This document shows positions 1-13,475 of a stretch of 64,000 nt of DNA, in pieces. How positions within the stretch are numbered: position 1 is the stretch's first letter; each line of letters starts with the position of its first letter. The notes below the pieces were generated by a model. It saw only the letters and a program-made list of their open reading frames with translations. It searched no databases and was not told the DNA's origin. A program made the position numbers and the translations under genes. The DNA is from Cichorium intybus (taxonomy: Eukaryota > Streptophyta > Magnoliopsida > Asterales > Asteraceae). The stretch is taken from the NCBI GenBank assembly GCA_023525715.1, contig CM042011.1, positions 60,275,354-60,339,353 on the forward strand, written 5' to 3'.

Positions 1-451
1 ACATTTAAACTTAAACATTAAATTTGAAAATATATAAACAATGCAATTTTTAGAATATAATACGATTTTGTGCTAAAAAGGGAAAATTTTCAAGAAAGTG
101 CTCAAAAGGTCATTCATGTTTATAAAAACTTTTGAAAATAAAAAGCAATTCATTATTGGATGAAATTGTTTAACGTTTTTACAAGCCGACATGAACAAAA
201 GTAACAAATATTGCATCTATGTACCATATATATGTCCAAATCATCCAAAAATGGCATATTAATTATGTTTTCATTTTTTGCATTAATGCGATCGACATTC
301 ATCCTACAATGAGCTTTTATCCTCTTAATACGAACTCTTTATAGGTCATGCTTGTTTGCTTTGTTTTTCCTTATGTAAAAGTTGTAATGTAATGACCTAC
401 TTATGTATACAATTCAAGTGACATGCTTGATCAAGTACCAACGTATAATCT
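1..451. other. AT-rich DNA without a recognised gene
   Basis: No coding region, RNA gene or element ends were recognised here. The DNA directly precedes the first copy of the duplicated segment that starts near 452. Confidence 0.5.
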
Positions 452-1446
452 TTAAACCATACCAATAGAACCCATCAACTCAATCATTTTCATTTAAAAA
501 AGACAACTAACATCATTGTTTATGTCATTATGTTCATAAGACATAACGTCATCACAACTCTTACTTAAGGCAAAACAAAACAACCAATCACGACCAACAT
601 TACAAACATGAACAACTACTAAAGTAAACATAAATAAAAACACCATTATTGACTTTTTTTCACCAATTCCATGGGACATATGCTTATTACGTTTTCAACT
701 CCTCGTGCAATCATAAAGAGTCTCTTTTGTAATATGCATTTCCTAATAGATGATCAAACCACTTGAAAAAACCACAATGCTTTTTTACATCTTACATATA
801 AACCATATAACTTACTTAAATTGCAAATATAACTCTCAATCCATTACATATGTTGATCTTTATCCAAAGATCTCAATCTTCTTACTTGAACTCCACAACC
901 ATATAACTTAAAGCTTGTGCATGAAATTGATAAAGAGCCCATGGTAGGATACCAATTGAGCAGTGAAAAAGAAGAAGAGGGAAAACCTAACTAATACACT
1001 TATTTTTGCTTATGTGGACATATATTTGCCACATAGATGTCTCCTCAATAATTTTGTATGCGTAAACTTGTAAAACCTATTAATCAATTTCATTTAATCA
1101 AAATTTGTTTTTTGGTATAATATCTTTAAAAGTTACGATTTTTTTAATTATCCAATCCATTTATAAGAAGTGTTTATAAATAAAAACCATATCATTTTTA
1201 AACCAATGATTCATATAGTGCTTTCGTGCTATGTTTCATTGAAATTAATGATATATCATAGATACAATTCATTGTAACTTTTTGGAAAAAAAATTGCGAA
1301 CTACATTGTTTTTAAATAAAAACTAAATCATATAAACCAAAATTATACTTTTTGTTAAAAAAAGAAATCGAAGAATAGAAAACCGCATTGCTCTAAAAGA
1401 AATGCATTGTGTTCAAACAAAAAACTACACTATTTTTTGAAGAATA

Positions 1447-1667
1447 AACATTTCAGAAAACTACACTATTATAACCCATAAAACTGTAATAGTTTTAGCA
1501 TACAAATCAGTACATTTTATAAAAAATATTGAAAACTGAACAAAAGAATTTTATTTTTAAACTAAAAAACTATACAGGAAACATTTCAGAAAACTACACT
1601 ATTATAACCCATAAAGCTGTAATAGTTTTAGCATACAAATCAGTACATTTTATAAAAAATATTGAAA
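1447..1667 (+). repeat. Two-copy direct repeat of about 89 bp
   Basis: A block starting AACATTTCAG at 1447-1535 recurs at 1579-1667 with very few changes, separated by 43 bp. The paralogous segment has a single copy near 16065-16155, so the repeat looks like a local tandem duplication in copy 1. Confidence 0.8.
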
Positions 1668-2385
1668 AGTCAACAAACCACCTTGTGACCTATGACGTAT
1701 AACGAATATAATCTTTGCTTTGGATAATGATATATTTCTTCTAACATGTGGCATTCATATAAGGTACAACGAAAAGAGTACTAATGATATATGCATTTCT
1801 AATTTGATATTTTGGGGCTTGTAAAGTTGAATTCTCGTGGATGCAACTTGAATAAAGTTGAGAGAATTATTTAACGTGCAATAATTGAAAAAGACACCAA
1901 CTTATAAGGATTAATTTACCTTTAAAAGAAAATATTGAAGATTTATGAAAAGAAAGCACTTATGGAGTTATGGATATGGACTTGTTTCAATTAATCATTA
2001 GTTGTAGTCGGCAATGTCTGCTAATAAAAGAAAGAGCTTTTAACTAATTTTAACATATTCAAAAAAAATCACATGAACTTTCCAAAAAATAAAAGACAAG
2101 TCTTTCTGTATTTGTTTCAACGTGTAGGGGTCTTTCCGTCTTTTCACCAACCAACTTTTTGTCAAATTTACCACCACTACCTGTTGAAGTTGCTCCTATT
2201 CTTGCTACATTTATTTGTCGCTCACATTTACAGATTTACTAGCTTTTTCTTGATTCACTTTGAATTTTTGTTGTCGTTAATGTAGTAGCCACAAGCTGAA
2301 TTTGGGGGAAGGGAATTAAATGATAGAGGGGCATTATGGTAATCTGCTAAAGGGTGTAAAATTAAATAGCAAAACTACCTTGAAC

Positions 2386-2456
2386 TAGAGGTGCACAAAA
2401 AAAACCGGTTTTTAAAAAACCGAAACCGGTTTTTAACCGACTTTTGTGCACCTCTA
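2386..2456. mobile_element. 71-bp hAT-type MITE with 8-bp target duplication
   Basis: The element starts TAGAGGTGCACAAAA and ends with the inverted copy TTTTGTGCACCTCTA. It is flanked by the 8-bp direct repeat CCTTGAAC (2378-2385 and 2457-2464). The paralogous segment has the unoccupied site, a single CCTTGAAC at 17171-17178. An 8-bp duplication and a TAGRGGTG-like terminus are typical of hAT elements. The interior is little more than ACCGGTTTTT motifs, so it encodes nothing and would need a transposase in trans. Confidence 0.9.
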
Positions 2457-2817
2457 CCTTGAACCAACAATTGCTTTGCTAATGAACTTCATTGATAAAA
2501 AAGCAACTTCAATATAAAGTCATTAGTCTATCGTGATATTTAACAAAACCAATCCTAACAAGAATCAATTTTAAAGGTTAATGCATTAAACATAAAAAAC
2601 TTATACCTAGATTCACCTTCTTTATAGCAACAATAGATGCGAATATGTCAATATTCTTACAAGTATAACACCATATACTTAAACCAAATCAAATTAATTA
2701 GATTTCAAGATGAAAAATATAAACCAATGTGTAGCCCTAGAGACAGATAACCAGGAAAGGTAGTGAGAAGGAGAAGTATTACTAAACCTAAATTACTAAA
2801 GTGTAACTAAAATAAAA

Positions 2818-3600
2818 GGGTTAATGTCATAAAATGACAATCAATAATACATAATTTGTTCTTTAGGTTACTTATCTTTTAATTGTATTCAATATGTCAC
2901 TGAACTTTTTTATGTGTTCTCATTACATCATTATACTGCATTTCAATCGAATAATTATGTCAAATGCGATGTCATTATGGATGCAATGTCAGTGTCGGAA
3001 AGGCCTAAATGAATAAATTATGTTATATTGAATGTCACCATGGACAACACGTAGGATTCAATATCAGTTTATCATGTTAAAATCTATTGGAACGCTTAGT
3101 TTCCGAATTTTAGCAGGAAGAGAAAAGAAAAGAAAAGAAAAGAATGAGAGAAAAGAATGGAAGGGGAAGGAAGAAAGTTATATTTTTGTGTTCCCGAATC
3201 GAAAAAAAATCAAAAGAAATGAACATTTTATGTGTTCCCGAATGGAAAGGAAGAGAAATGAAATTTATAATCAAGTGTTATTTTTACCAATAATTTCCTT
3301 TACTTCAAAATCCTTCCAAATCGGAAGGAAAGTTAGGAGGGAATATTATCCCTCCCATACCTTTCTATTCTTTCCACTTCCTTCCGTTAAAAAAACGCAA
3401 AAACATAAAAACTTTTCTTTTTCCCTCTGAGTTCCACCCACTTCTCTTCCTTTCTCTCGTTAAATAAGACTCGAGAACACATCGTAATGGTGTAACGAAA
3501 ACACAGAAAAAAGTTTAGTGACCTATTAGATACAATTAAAAAATAAATGACCTAAAAAGCTAATTATGTATTATTGGTTGCCATTTTATGACATTAACCC
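2818..3600. mobile_element. Non-autonomous Mutator-like element with long inverted repeats
   Basis: The left end GGGTTAATGTCATAAAATG is repeated in inverse at the right end, and similarity between the termini continues for about 120 bp on each side. Both sides carry the 9-bp direct repeat AAAATAAAA (2809-2817, 3601-3609). Long terminal inverted repeats with a 9-bp target duplication are the hallmark of MULEs. The centre (about 3090-3440) is purine-rich, with GGAAAGGAAG-like blocks and CCTTCC counterparts further on, so a second foldback may be nested inside or the filler may be captured DNA. A 132-codon open frame here is low-complexity and not credible as a gene. Confidence 0.88.
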
Positions 3601-3915
3601 AAAATAAAACAACCAACTGTTGATAGAATACAAAATCTATGGATAACAAAAGTCACAATCTTCAACGCTCAAGAAGAATGAAAATTAAGAAAAAGTTACA
3701 CAAGTGATAAGGATAGCCTTGAAGCCTTGATTTGAGAAAAAGCAAAATAGAAGTTCATATGTTTTTCTGTAGCTTTAATATTGTATTATCTTATGTTTTA
3801 AATCCAATATAAAAATCTTATGTTTAAATCTAAAACTTTATTTATTTATTTTTTTTAAAAATACCTAAATTTTAAAGAAACTTTTAAAATTAGCCAATTT
3901 ATTAGGTTTTGCAGG

Positions 3916-4928
<1,013 letters not shown>

Positions 4929-5710
4929 TGTTGGATTAGGTGTCTAAGCCATGACTAATAATTAGTATTTACCTAATTAATAGAAGCACATTCCATTTGG
5001 GTTGCCCTCATGGCTGGAGGTTTGGTAGAAAATTCGGTAGAGAGAAAGGTTGATTTATTATGGGATTAATAAATCAACAGGAATTAAATATATGGTTTAT
5101 TAATATATTAAAGTCATAATATATTCATTGGAAACTATATTAATTAATTAGAAATTAATCTGGAATTAATTGGATTTAATTTGAGGATTAATTTAATTAA
5201 TTAAAGGTGCAGGGACTGAAACTGTAATTATTCAATAGTTGAGTAAGTGACAGTGTGGAGTGACCAGTTGAAAGTCGAAATCTATATATGGATATATATA
5301 ATTTCGAAATTGATAATTAAAGGATAAATAAGGAGTTTGAATTATAAGATAAAAGGTTTATCTTATTTGAATTCAAAAAGGTTTATCTCTAAGGCTTATC
5401 AGTTAATCATCTGGAAACTATAAATAGGGCTCCCTGGCCACCATATGAATTCGCCATTCTCATAATACTCTCTCAAGATTTTCGATCTCCTCTCCTCTCT
5501 GCTTGGATGTGATCTCATTTGAGGCAGGATAATTTTGCTGCTCAGCTTCCAGAAAATTCTAAAATGTTGGTTTTTCTAATTTTATTCTTTTAGTTAATTT
5601 TCTTATGACCTTTAGGTTTTGTTATATGTTCAATTAGAAGAAAACATAGATCCTTATAGGTTGCATGTGAACTTAGGTTATTTAGTTCATGGTTTGCAGA
5701 AAACCTTTCA
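4929..5710 (+). repeat. 5' LTR of the copia element
   Basis: Begins TGTTGGATTAGG and ends ACCTTTCA, with TG..CA termini. It contains a TATA box followed by a pyrimidine-rich CTCTCTCAAG-type stretch. Confidence 0.96.
5419..5426 (+). promoter_or_regulatory. Probable TATA box in the 5' LTR
   Basis: TATAAATA followed by GGGCTCCCTGG, the usual look of a plant LTR promoter. The same motif is at 12437-12444 in the 3' LTR. Confidence 0.7.
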
Positions 5711-5711
5711 G

Positions 5712-5724
5712 TGGTATCAGAGAC
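5712..5724 (+). other. Primer-binding site (initiator tRNA-Met type)
   Basis: TGGTATCAGAGAC starts one base after the 5' LTR. It matches the usual TGGTATCAGAGC complement of plant initiator methionine tRNA except for one inserted base near its end. Confidence 0.85.
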
Positions 5725-7064
5725 TGTTTTGTTTTCTTGTTGAATTGCTATAACTGTTTTAGGGTTTAAAGCCTATAAACCCTAATTTTAATGTGGATCG
5801 ATTTCTAGGATTAGGGTTTTGGAAACCCTAATCCCCCCTTGCTAAATTTTGAAAATTTCATTAGGGTTTTAGGAGGTTTTCTATTTTTGGTAACTTTATT
5901 TGTTAATTAAATGGATAACCTTAAACCCCATTATTTGAAATCGATTTTTAGGGGGTTTAGGATAGGTTTTAATTAATTTGATTAATTTGGATAAACCTAT
6001 CTTCATTTGAATTAATTTAATTAATTGTTAATTAAAAGATAATTCAAAAGGGATTTAATTAATTTTAAATTGTCGAAAATTAATGGAAAAATCTAGAAAA
6101 GTATTTTAAAATGTTTAAAATATTTAGATTTAATTAATTTAATTAATTGGTAATTAAAATTGATTAAATCGAATTTAAGGTTTAATTTAATTCAAAATTT
6201 TAATTGTTAAATTTGGTAAAATTAAAAGATAAACCTTGAATATTTTAAAGGGTTTTAAAATACATCTTATATATGTTATTAAAAGTTAATACTATATATA
6301 TGAGATAATTTTGGTTAGTCAAATCAATAGTAGGCCTCATTCACGAAGCTGGTCTATAAAGTGGGTATACGGAGACTGCCTATAAAATGGTAGTCTAATG
6401 GGTGAACACTCTCACCCACCGCTCGCCTGATCAGTGGAGGGTCGTTAGCCGAACGGGTTTGACAGAACCACTTAATCATTAAAAGTATAATGATCAAAGT
6501 ACTAGAACCTTTACACAAAATCTCAATCTAGTTACTTTAGGAAAAATGTGAATTTGATGCTACCCCATGAAATTGCACATTGCACTTTATGAAACGTTGG
6601 TGGAGCGTGTGTGGTTTGCCAGCACACCAATGGGGGTTCATAAAGAGTGGCAATGGGTGTCTCGGGTGTTATCATTGTTGATGGAGCGTGTGTGGTTTAC
6701 CAGCACATCAATTTGAGATGATAATGGACCCCGAGAGTACCAAGCTAATTTGCATGGTTATTCACACCCGGTTTGTGATCCTCGGCATCCCAGTCACAAA
6801 CGGTGGGGCATATCCGAGATTAAACATGCTATTGAACAGTTCAATATATCTCAAAAGAAACTAGGAATTCCATTTATAATAAGATTATTTTTTCCGCGGT
6901 GGAATTGGCTGAATCGTCATTCGCCTACCTTTATAAAATTTGCTTATAGATTATGACATCCCTCTTCTATGTTGCAAATTGTTATAGTTGGATCCTAGCC
7001 TTATTTTATATTGGGTTATTATAAGGACCGACAAGTATCTAATTAAACTTACCTTCTTTTATAG
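5725..7064 (+). other. Untranslated leader of the copia element
   Basis: About 1.3 kb between the primer-binding site and the gag start. It contains AT-rich repeats and a repeated motif built around GGAGCGTGTGTGGTTT (near 6601 and 6680). No gene is supported; short open frames here lack any recognised domain. Confidence 0.6.
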
Positions 7065-10000
7065 ATGTCTTCTGCTGATCAATCCGCTCCCCAATCAAAC
7101 TCCAGTGTTCCCTCTATCCTCTCACTGTGTTCCAAGGTTCAATTAAACGGGACAAACTACAATGACTGGATCAGAAACATCAAGATGGCTCTGAGGTACG
7201 AGAACAAAGAGTACGTTCTCGAGACTGAGCTTGTCGATGTTGACCCTGAAACTGCTACTCCCGAGGAAATTGCCTCGTACCAAAAACATTCTGATGATGC
7301 GACCAAAGTGGCCTGCATCATGATCGCCACAATGAACCCAGAATTGCAAAGGATATACGAAGACTACTAGCCCTTTGAGATGCACAAGGAGCTTGTGGAA
7401 AAGTTTCGCAAGCAAGAGCGCATCGAGAGGTGCGAGGTGGTCAAGGACTTCACAAACAGCAAACCTAAAGATGGAGAGTCCATCTGCGCTCATGTGCAAA
7501 GAATGCAAGGTTACGTGGAGCGGCTTAGAGAGCTTGCGATGCCTGTACCGGAGGAGTTGGCCGTTGACATAGTGCTTAACTCCCTACCGAGTTCTTATGA
7601 CCAGTTCAGGCTGGCTTATCATTTGAACAACAATCAGGCTAACCTGACTGAGTTGCATCGCATGCTTCGAGTTGCTGAAGACGGGATGTAGGGTAAAAGT
7701 GTACCCTCGGTTAATCAGTCCGTCCTAGCCATTGGAAGTGGCAAAGGAAAGAAGAGGAAGGGCCCTCCTAAGCAAAATTGGAGGGAAAAGGTTCAGGTCG
7801 GGTCGTCAAGCAATGGCTCGAGAACCAAGTCTTCCCAAATTCCTTGTGTGGCCAACCCCGATGAAGCCAACTGTTTTTACTGCAAAGAGAAGGGCCATTG
7901 GAAGAGAAGCTGCCCCAAATACTTGCAGGATGTCAAGGATGGGTAAGTAAAGCCATCGACAGCAGGTATATACACTATCTCTAAAAACTCACCATCTTCT
8001 AATTCTTGGGTCCTTGATACAGGATGTGGTTTTCACATTTGTTCTGATCTGCAGGGCCTAAAGGAAAGCAGGGAGGTGGAGCACGGTAGACTGAACTTGA
8101 TCATGGGCAATAGGAGATCGTCCCCTGTTACCAAGATCGGCGTTTACAGTTTAGTGCTTAGTAGTGATGTTAGTATAGAGTTATTTAATTGTTGCTATTC
8201 GCCAGAAATGGCAAGAAACATTATTTCATTTCACGCATTGTTCAGACAAGGGTTTCAATTTTCTTTTGATAATAAAATTGGTTCGATTTCTGTTTTCAAA
8301 AATGGTATTTTGATTTTTACTGCTTATCCTTGTGATGGTGTGTATGAAACTGTTGAATGTGTTGACAATTTAGGACATAGTGTAAATTATATTGATTCTA
8401 CTAGTGGTGTAGAAAAGGCATGTCTGTGGCATAGTCGGCTCGGGCACATCAGCAAGAAATGCATCGCCCAACTCCAAAAGGATGGAGTGTTGGAATCATT
8501 CGACCTCAGGTCGGATGATGTATGCGAATCTTGTCTGTTGGGCAAGATGACTAAATCACCTTTCAAAGGATCTTTTGAAAGAGGTGAGGGTCTGCTGGAC
8601 ATCATTCACACGGATGTGTGTGGTCCATTCAGATCAACCACAAAGGATGGCACGCGGTTCTACGTGACCTTCACCGACGATTTTAGTAGATACAGTTATA
8701 TCTACTTGATCAATCACAAGTCGGACACCTTTGAAAAGTTCAAAGAACTTAAGAACGAGGTAGAGAATCAATTAGGCAGGAAGATAAAGATGCTCAGGTC
8801 CGACAGAGGCGGAGAGTATCTAAGTATCGAGTTCCTAGACTATCTAAAGGAATGCGGAATAGTTTCGCAGTTGACACCTCCCAGGACACCACAGTTGAAC
8901 GGTGTTGCGGAGAGGCGCAACCGAACCCTGTTGGACATGGTTCGTTCCATGATGAGTCGAGCTTCACTTCCCATTCACTTCTGGGGGTATGCCTTAGAGA
9001 CTGCCGCCCATATCCTCAATCTTGTCCCTACTAAAAAGGTTGCTAAAACACCTCATGAAATGTGGACGGGGAAAGTTCCCTCGTTGGCACATATAAAAGT
9101 CTGGGGTTGTGAGGCTTTCGTTAGACGAGAGACTCAATACAAACTCGCAGAAAGAAGCGAAAGGTGTTTCTTCCTTGGTTATCCCAAACAGTCCTTTGGA
9201 TATCTATTCTACAGACCGAGCGAGGACGTGGTCTTTGTAGCTAGACGAGCGGTCTTTCGAGAGAGAGAGCTCATATTCAAAGAGGACAGTGGGAGTACCA
9301 TTGATCTGGAAGAAATTCAAGAGTCATCAGATAACACAACCTTAGGAGAAACTAGCAACCAACATGAGGAAGAAGTTCCTGTTGGTCCGACAGATGTATC
9401 CTTACCTCTTAGGCGTTCCGGTAGGGTTAGCATGCCACCCGAGTTTTATGGGTTCCATATAACTTCGGATGGGGACACGTTTGTCAGTGATAGGACACTG
9501 ATAAATTTGGATGAACCAGCTAACTACCAGGAAGCAGTGGCGGGCCCTGAGTCTGCCAAGTGGAAAGAGGCCATGGATAGCGAGATCAAGTCCATGTATG
9601 ACAATCAAGTTTGGAACTTGGTTGACAACGTACCAGGTCGAAAGACAGTCGGGTGCAAATGGATCTTCAAGAAGAAGACCGACATGGACGGAAAGGTACA
9701 CACTTTCAAGGCAAGACTGGTTGCGAAGGGCTTTACTCAAACCCCAGGGGTTGACTATGACGAGACCTTCTCACCAGTAGCCAAGATAAAGTCTATTAGG
9801 ATTATGCTGGCCATAGCTGCATTTCATGACTATGAAATTTGGCAGATGGACGTCAAAACCGCTTTCCTTAATGGGAAGTTGACTGAGGATGTTTACATGA
9901 ATCAGCCAGAGGGTTTTATCGATGCAAAGTATCCTAATAAGGTGTGTAAGCTTGAGAGATCAGTCTACGGATTGAAGCAAGCTTCTCGCAGCTGGAATCT

Positions 10001-11096
10001 TTGTTTCCATGAGAAAGTCAAAGAGTTTGGCTTCTCTAGGAGCGAGGATGAGTCCTGCGTATATGTCAAGGCTAGTGGGAGTATAGTCACCTTTCTGGTG
10101 CTGTATGTCGATGACATACTGCTCATGGGAAACGATATTCCAACCTTGCAAGATGTCAAGGCTTGGCTTGGAAAATGTTTCACCATGAAGGACCTAGGAG
10201 AGGCTGCCTATATTCTCGGGATAAGAATATTGAGAGATAGGAAGAAGAGACTAATTGGACTTAGTCAGGGTACATACTTGGAAAAAGTACTGAAAAGGTT
10301 TAGTATGGAAAATTCCAAGAAGGGAGAGCTGCCTATCCAAAGTAATGCAAAATTGAGTAAGACTCAAAGTCCGAGTACAGACGAAGAAATAGCTGAAATG
10401 AGTCGGGTGCCTTATGCTTCGGCTGTAGGATCGATCATGTACGCTATGACGTGTACTCGCCCTGACGTGGCCTTTGCTTTAAGCATGGTCAGTCGGTACC
10501 AGGGTAACCCTAGAAGGGCGCATTGGATAGCTGTGAAAAATATACTCAAGTATTTGCGAAGGATAAAGAACATGGTGTTAGTCCTCGGTGGCAGTGATAC
10601 CTTGAGAGTTGAAGGATATACAGATGCCAGCTTTCAAACGGATAGAGACAGTGGTCGGTCTCAGTCGGGCTGGGTATTCCTTTTGAACGGTGGAGCAGTT
10701 ACTTGGAAAAGTTCCAAGCAAGAAACAGTGGCTGATTCTATGTGCGAATCAGAGTACATAGCAGCAAGTGAAGCGTCAAAGGAAGCGGCTTGGCTGAAGA
10801 ACTTTATCGGTGACCTTGGAGTAGTCCCGAGTATTCAGGAGCCCTTGGAACTGTTCTGCGATAACGAAGGTGCGGTCGCCTTGACAAAGGAACCGCGAGA
10901 CCATGGAAAGTCCAGACATATCGACAGAAAGTACCACTACATCAGACATAGGGTAGAAGAAGGTCACCTCCTTGTAAAGAGGGTATCATCGGAAGATAAT
11001 CCTGCAGATCCCTTGACAAAGGCTCTGAGTAGGATTAAGCATAATCAGCATGCTAGGAGCATTGGATTAAGAGATGATATAAGTTTTTGTAATTAG
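7065..11096 (+). pseudogene. Copia gag-pol polyprotein with three in-frame stops
   Basis: One continuous frame of 1344 codons is broken by TAG at 7368-7370, TAG at 7689-7691 and TAA at 7944-7946; from 7947 to 11096 it is open. Gag begins MSSADQSAPQ and has an LNGTNYNDWIRNI-type N-terminal domain and a CCHC zinc knuckle (CFYCKEKGHWKRSC, about 7879-7920). The protease motif WVLDTGCGFH lies near 8007. Next come the pre-integrase motif HSRLGH, integrase acidic residues in HTDVCGP, RSDRGGEY and NGVAERRN, reverse transcriptase with LYVDDILL (about 10100), and RNase H with GYTDASF and ESEYIAASEA. It ends in PADPLTKAL. Retention of all catalytic motifs with stops only in gag and just before the protease suggests recent decay. 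Confidence 0.93.
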
Positions 11097-11946
11097 ATAG
11101 ATTTTTTGAAACTTGTAACAATGTTATTGTATTTGACTTTTGTGATTTAATAATGGAGATTTATTAATGAGTAACGGTTTTACTAATTTTGTCAATATAT
11201 ATCATTGTGTTTCATTTTGCATGTTTTTACTTCCTGAATAATTGGATTATTCAAATATCCACAGTCGTTCATACTTTTAGGGAGTAAGTATGAAGTAAGG
11301 CTGTCATGAATTGGTAATAGATTGTCTAAGGAGTTAGACATTGCAATTGGATTGCTGCACCATTCGTGAGTACTTGGAAATGGAGATTTGAGTATTGGAT
11401 AAACCCGCGCTCAATGGATTGCTTCATGGATTATATCACGAGCAATATTGAGACGATAATATCTTTTGATCTTTAAGCTAAGACATATGAGTTATGATTT
11501 ACTAAGACGGTTGTTCATTGATAATACGAAAACGCATCGGTAACTCGATGTTATAAAACGTATTGTTGTGAGTAATTTGTTTGGTAAAAGACATAAGTAT
11601 ATGAGTCGAAGTTTATTCGTCCCTTGACCCTAACGGGGAACAGATATCTGTAGGCCTCTCGATGATTTTGAAGTTGACTAAAATGGTTGGCCAACCGGGA
11701 CTAAATTGGTAGTATAAGAGTCATATGCAAATCGGAAATCGAGGAACAGTAAATCAGACCAGATTGATTTTATCCATGTCTTGAGTCTTAAAAATATCTT
11801 GTTGGACGGAGGATCATTTGATCACTTATCTATGGACAGGACTGATTAGATCAGAGTTTTGGCATTGGTTTCTAGGAAGCTACAAGTGCTGATTAATTAG
11901 AGGTTAAATCGGTAATTATAGTCATAAACTTATCCAAGTGGGAGAC
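11097..11946 (+). other. 3' untranslated region and polypurine tract of the copia element
   Basis: About 850 bp of non-coding DNA. The polypurine tract AAGTGGGAGA is at 11936-11945, one base before the 3' LTR, where plus-strand synthesis would be primed. Confidence 0.8.
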
Positions 11947-12728
11947 TGTTGGATTAGGTGTCTAAGCCATGACTAATAATTAGTATTTACCTAATTAATA
12001 GAAGCACAGTCCATTTGGGTTGCCCTCATGGCTGGAGGTTTGGTAGAAAATTCGGTAGAGAGAAAGGTTGATTTATTATGGGATTAATAAATCAACAGGA
12101 ATTAAATATATAGTTTATTAATATATTAAAGTCATAATATATTAATTGGAAACTATATTAATTAATTAGAAATTAATCTGGAATTAATTGGATTTAATTT
12201 GAGGATTAATTTAATTAATTAAAGGTGTAGGGACTGAAACTGTAATTATTCAATAGTTGAGTAAGTGACAGTGTGGAGTGACCAGTTGAAAGTCGAAATC
12301 TATATATGGATATATATAATTTCGAAATTGATAATTAAAGGATAAATAAGGAGTTTGAATTATAAGATAAAAGGTTTATCTTATTTGAATTCAAAAAGGT
12401 TTATCTCTAAGGCTTATCAGTTAATCATCTGGAAACTATAAATAGGGCTCCCTGGCCACCATATGAATTCGCCATTCTCATAATACTCTCTCAAGATTTT
12501 CGATCTCCTCTCCTCTCTGCTTGGGTGTGATCTCATTTGAGGCAGGATAATTTTGCTGCTCAGCTTCCAGAAAATTCTAAAAGGTTGGTTTTTCTAATTT
12601 TATTCTTTTAGTTAATTTTCTTATGACCTTTAGGTTTTGTTATATGTTCAATTAGAAGAAAACATAGATCCTTATAGGTTGCATGTGAACTTAGGTTATT
12701 TAGTTCATGGTTTGCAGAAAACCTTTCA
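11947..12728 (+). repeat. 3' LTR of the copia element
   Basis: It is the same 782 bp as the 5' LTR apart from about six substitutions, for example ACAG against ACAT near 12007. It is followed directly by TGAAG. Confidence 0.96.
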
Positions 12729-13193
12729 TGAAGATACTAAGAAGAAACTTTCTAAATGAAAATTGTAGTGTATATTTAAAAGAGTATATAAGAAAAAGAA
12801 TCATGTGAAACGGATATGTATATATCTATATATCTCAAAATCTATAAGGAATTCGAAAAAATCATTATTATGTTCATAAGACACAATGTCATTACAATTT
12901 TTAAACCATAGCAATAGAACTCATCAACCCAATCATCTTCATTAAAAAAAGACAACTAACATCATTGTTTATGTCATTATGTTCATAAGACATAATGTCA
13001 TTACAACTTTTACTTAAGGCAAAACAAAGCAACCTGGCACGACCAACATTACAAACATGAACAACTACTAAAGTAAAACATAAAGAAAAACACAATTATT
13101 GATTTCTTTTCACCAATTTCATGGGACATATGCTTATTAATTATCCAACTCCTTGTGCAATCATAAAGAGTCTCTTTTGTAATATGCATTTCC

Positions 13194-13475
13194 CAAGGCC
13201 CTCCGGTGAGGGCTCTCACATGCTCTCATTTTTTCCTTGCCACATCAGTATCCAGTCAGCACCCCTCACTCCCCCCTCACCCTTAGAAGTGGTTAGGTCT
13301 CACTTCTCCTTGGTTTTGGTACAATTAATTATGCTCAATGTACAAGCCACATGTCTTGAGATTATTTTCATCGTGCAATGCAAACTCCCCCTAGGGGAAA
13401 AAAGTGCGACGACCCCTTGGGAAGGGGCGGTGTTCCTCAAGAAGGAAAGTGCTTCCTCGCGCCTACAACTCATGG
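13194..13475. mobile_element. 282-bp insertion of unknown class
   Basis: Copy 1 reads GCATTTCCTAATAG where copy 2 has this GC-richer block between GCATTTCC and CCTAATAG. It begins CAAGGCCCTCCGG and ends AACTCATGG. There are short internal palindromes such as GGCCCTCCGGTGAGGGC, but neither a long terminal inverted repeat nor a clear target duplication beyond CC. The insertion itself is clear; the element class is not. Confidence 0.6.

Larger units (their letters stand above)
452..2545 (+). repeat. Duplicated segment, copy 1 (paired with 12901-17250)
   Basis: This stretch aligns in the same orientation with 12901-17250. Shared landmarks include the region around 515-560 (matching 12965-13010), the block around 1200-1275 (matching 13950-15030 once a Helitron is removed) and 2300-2545 (matching 17100-17250). 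No protein function was recognised; short open frames within it are not conserved between the copies. The pair is useful because one copy serves as the empty site for insertions in the other. It may itself be an old unclassified repeat. Confidence 0.75.
4929..12728 (+). mobile_element. Complete Ty1/copia LTR retrotransposon (7.8 kb)
   Basis: The order is LTR, primer-binding site, gag-pol, polypurine tract, LTR. It is flanked by the 5-bp duplication TGAAG (4924-4928 and 12729-12733). The two 782-bp LTRs differ at about six positions (roughly 0.8 percent), so insertion was recent. In pol, the domains run protease, integrase, reverse transcriptase, RNase H, which is the copia order. Three stops in the single gag-pol frame make this copy unable to make its own full polyprotein without readthrough. 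Confidence 0.96.

Noticed and set aside
3032..3430. 132-codon Lys/Glu/Arg-rich frame
   Set aside because: Lies inside the Mutator-like element in purine-rich filler; no domain.
7143..7508. 121-codon minus-strand frame in copia gag
   Set aside because: Shadow of the gag coding strand, whose domains are recognisable.
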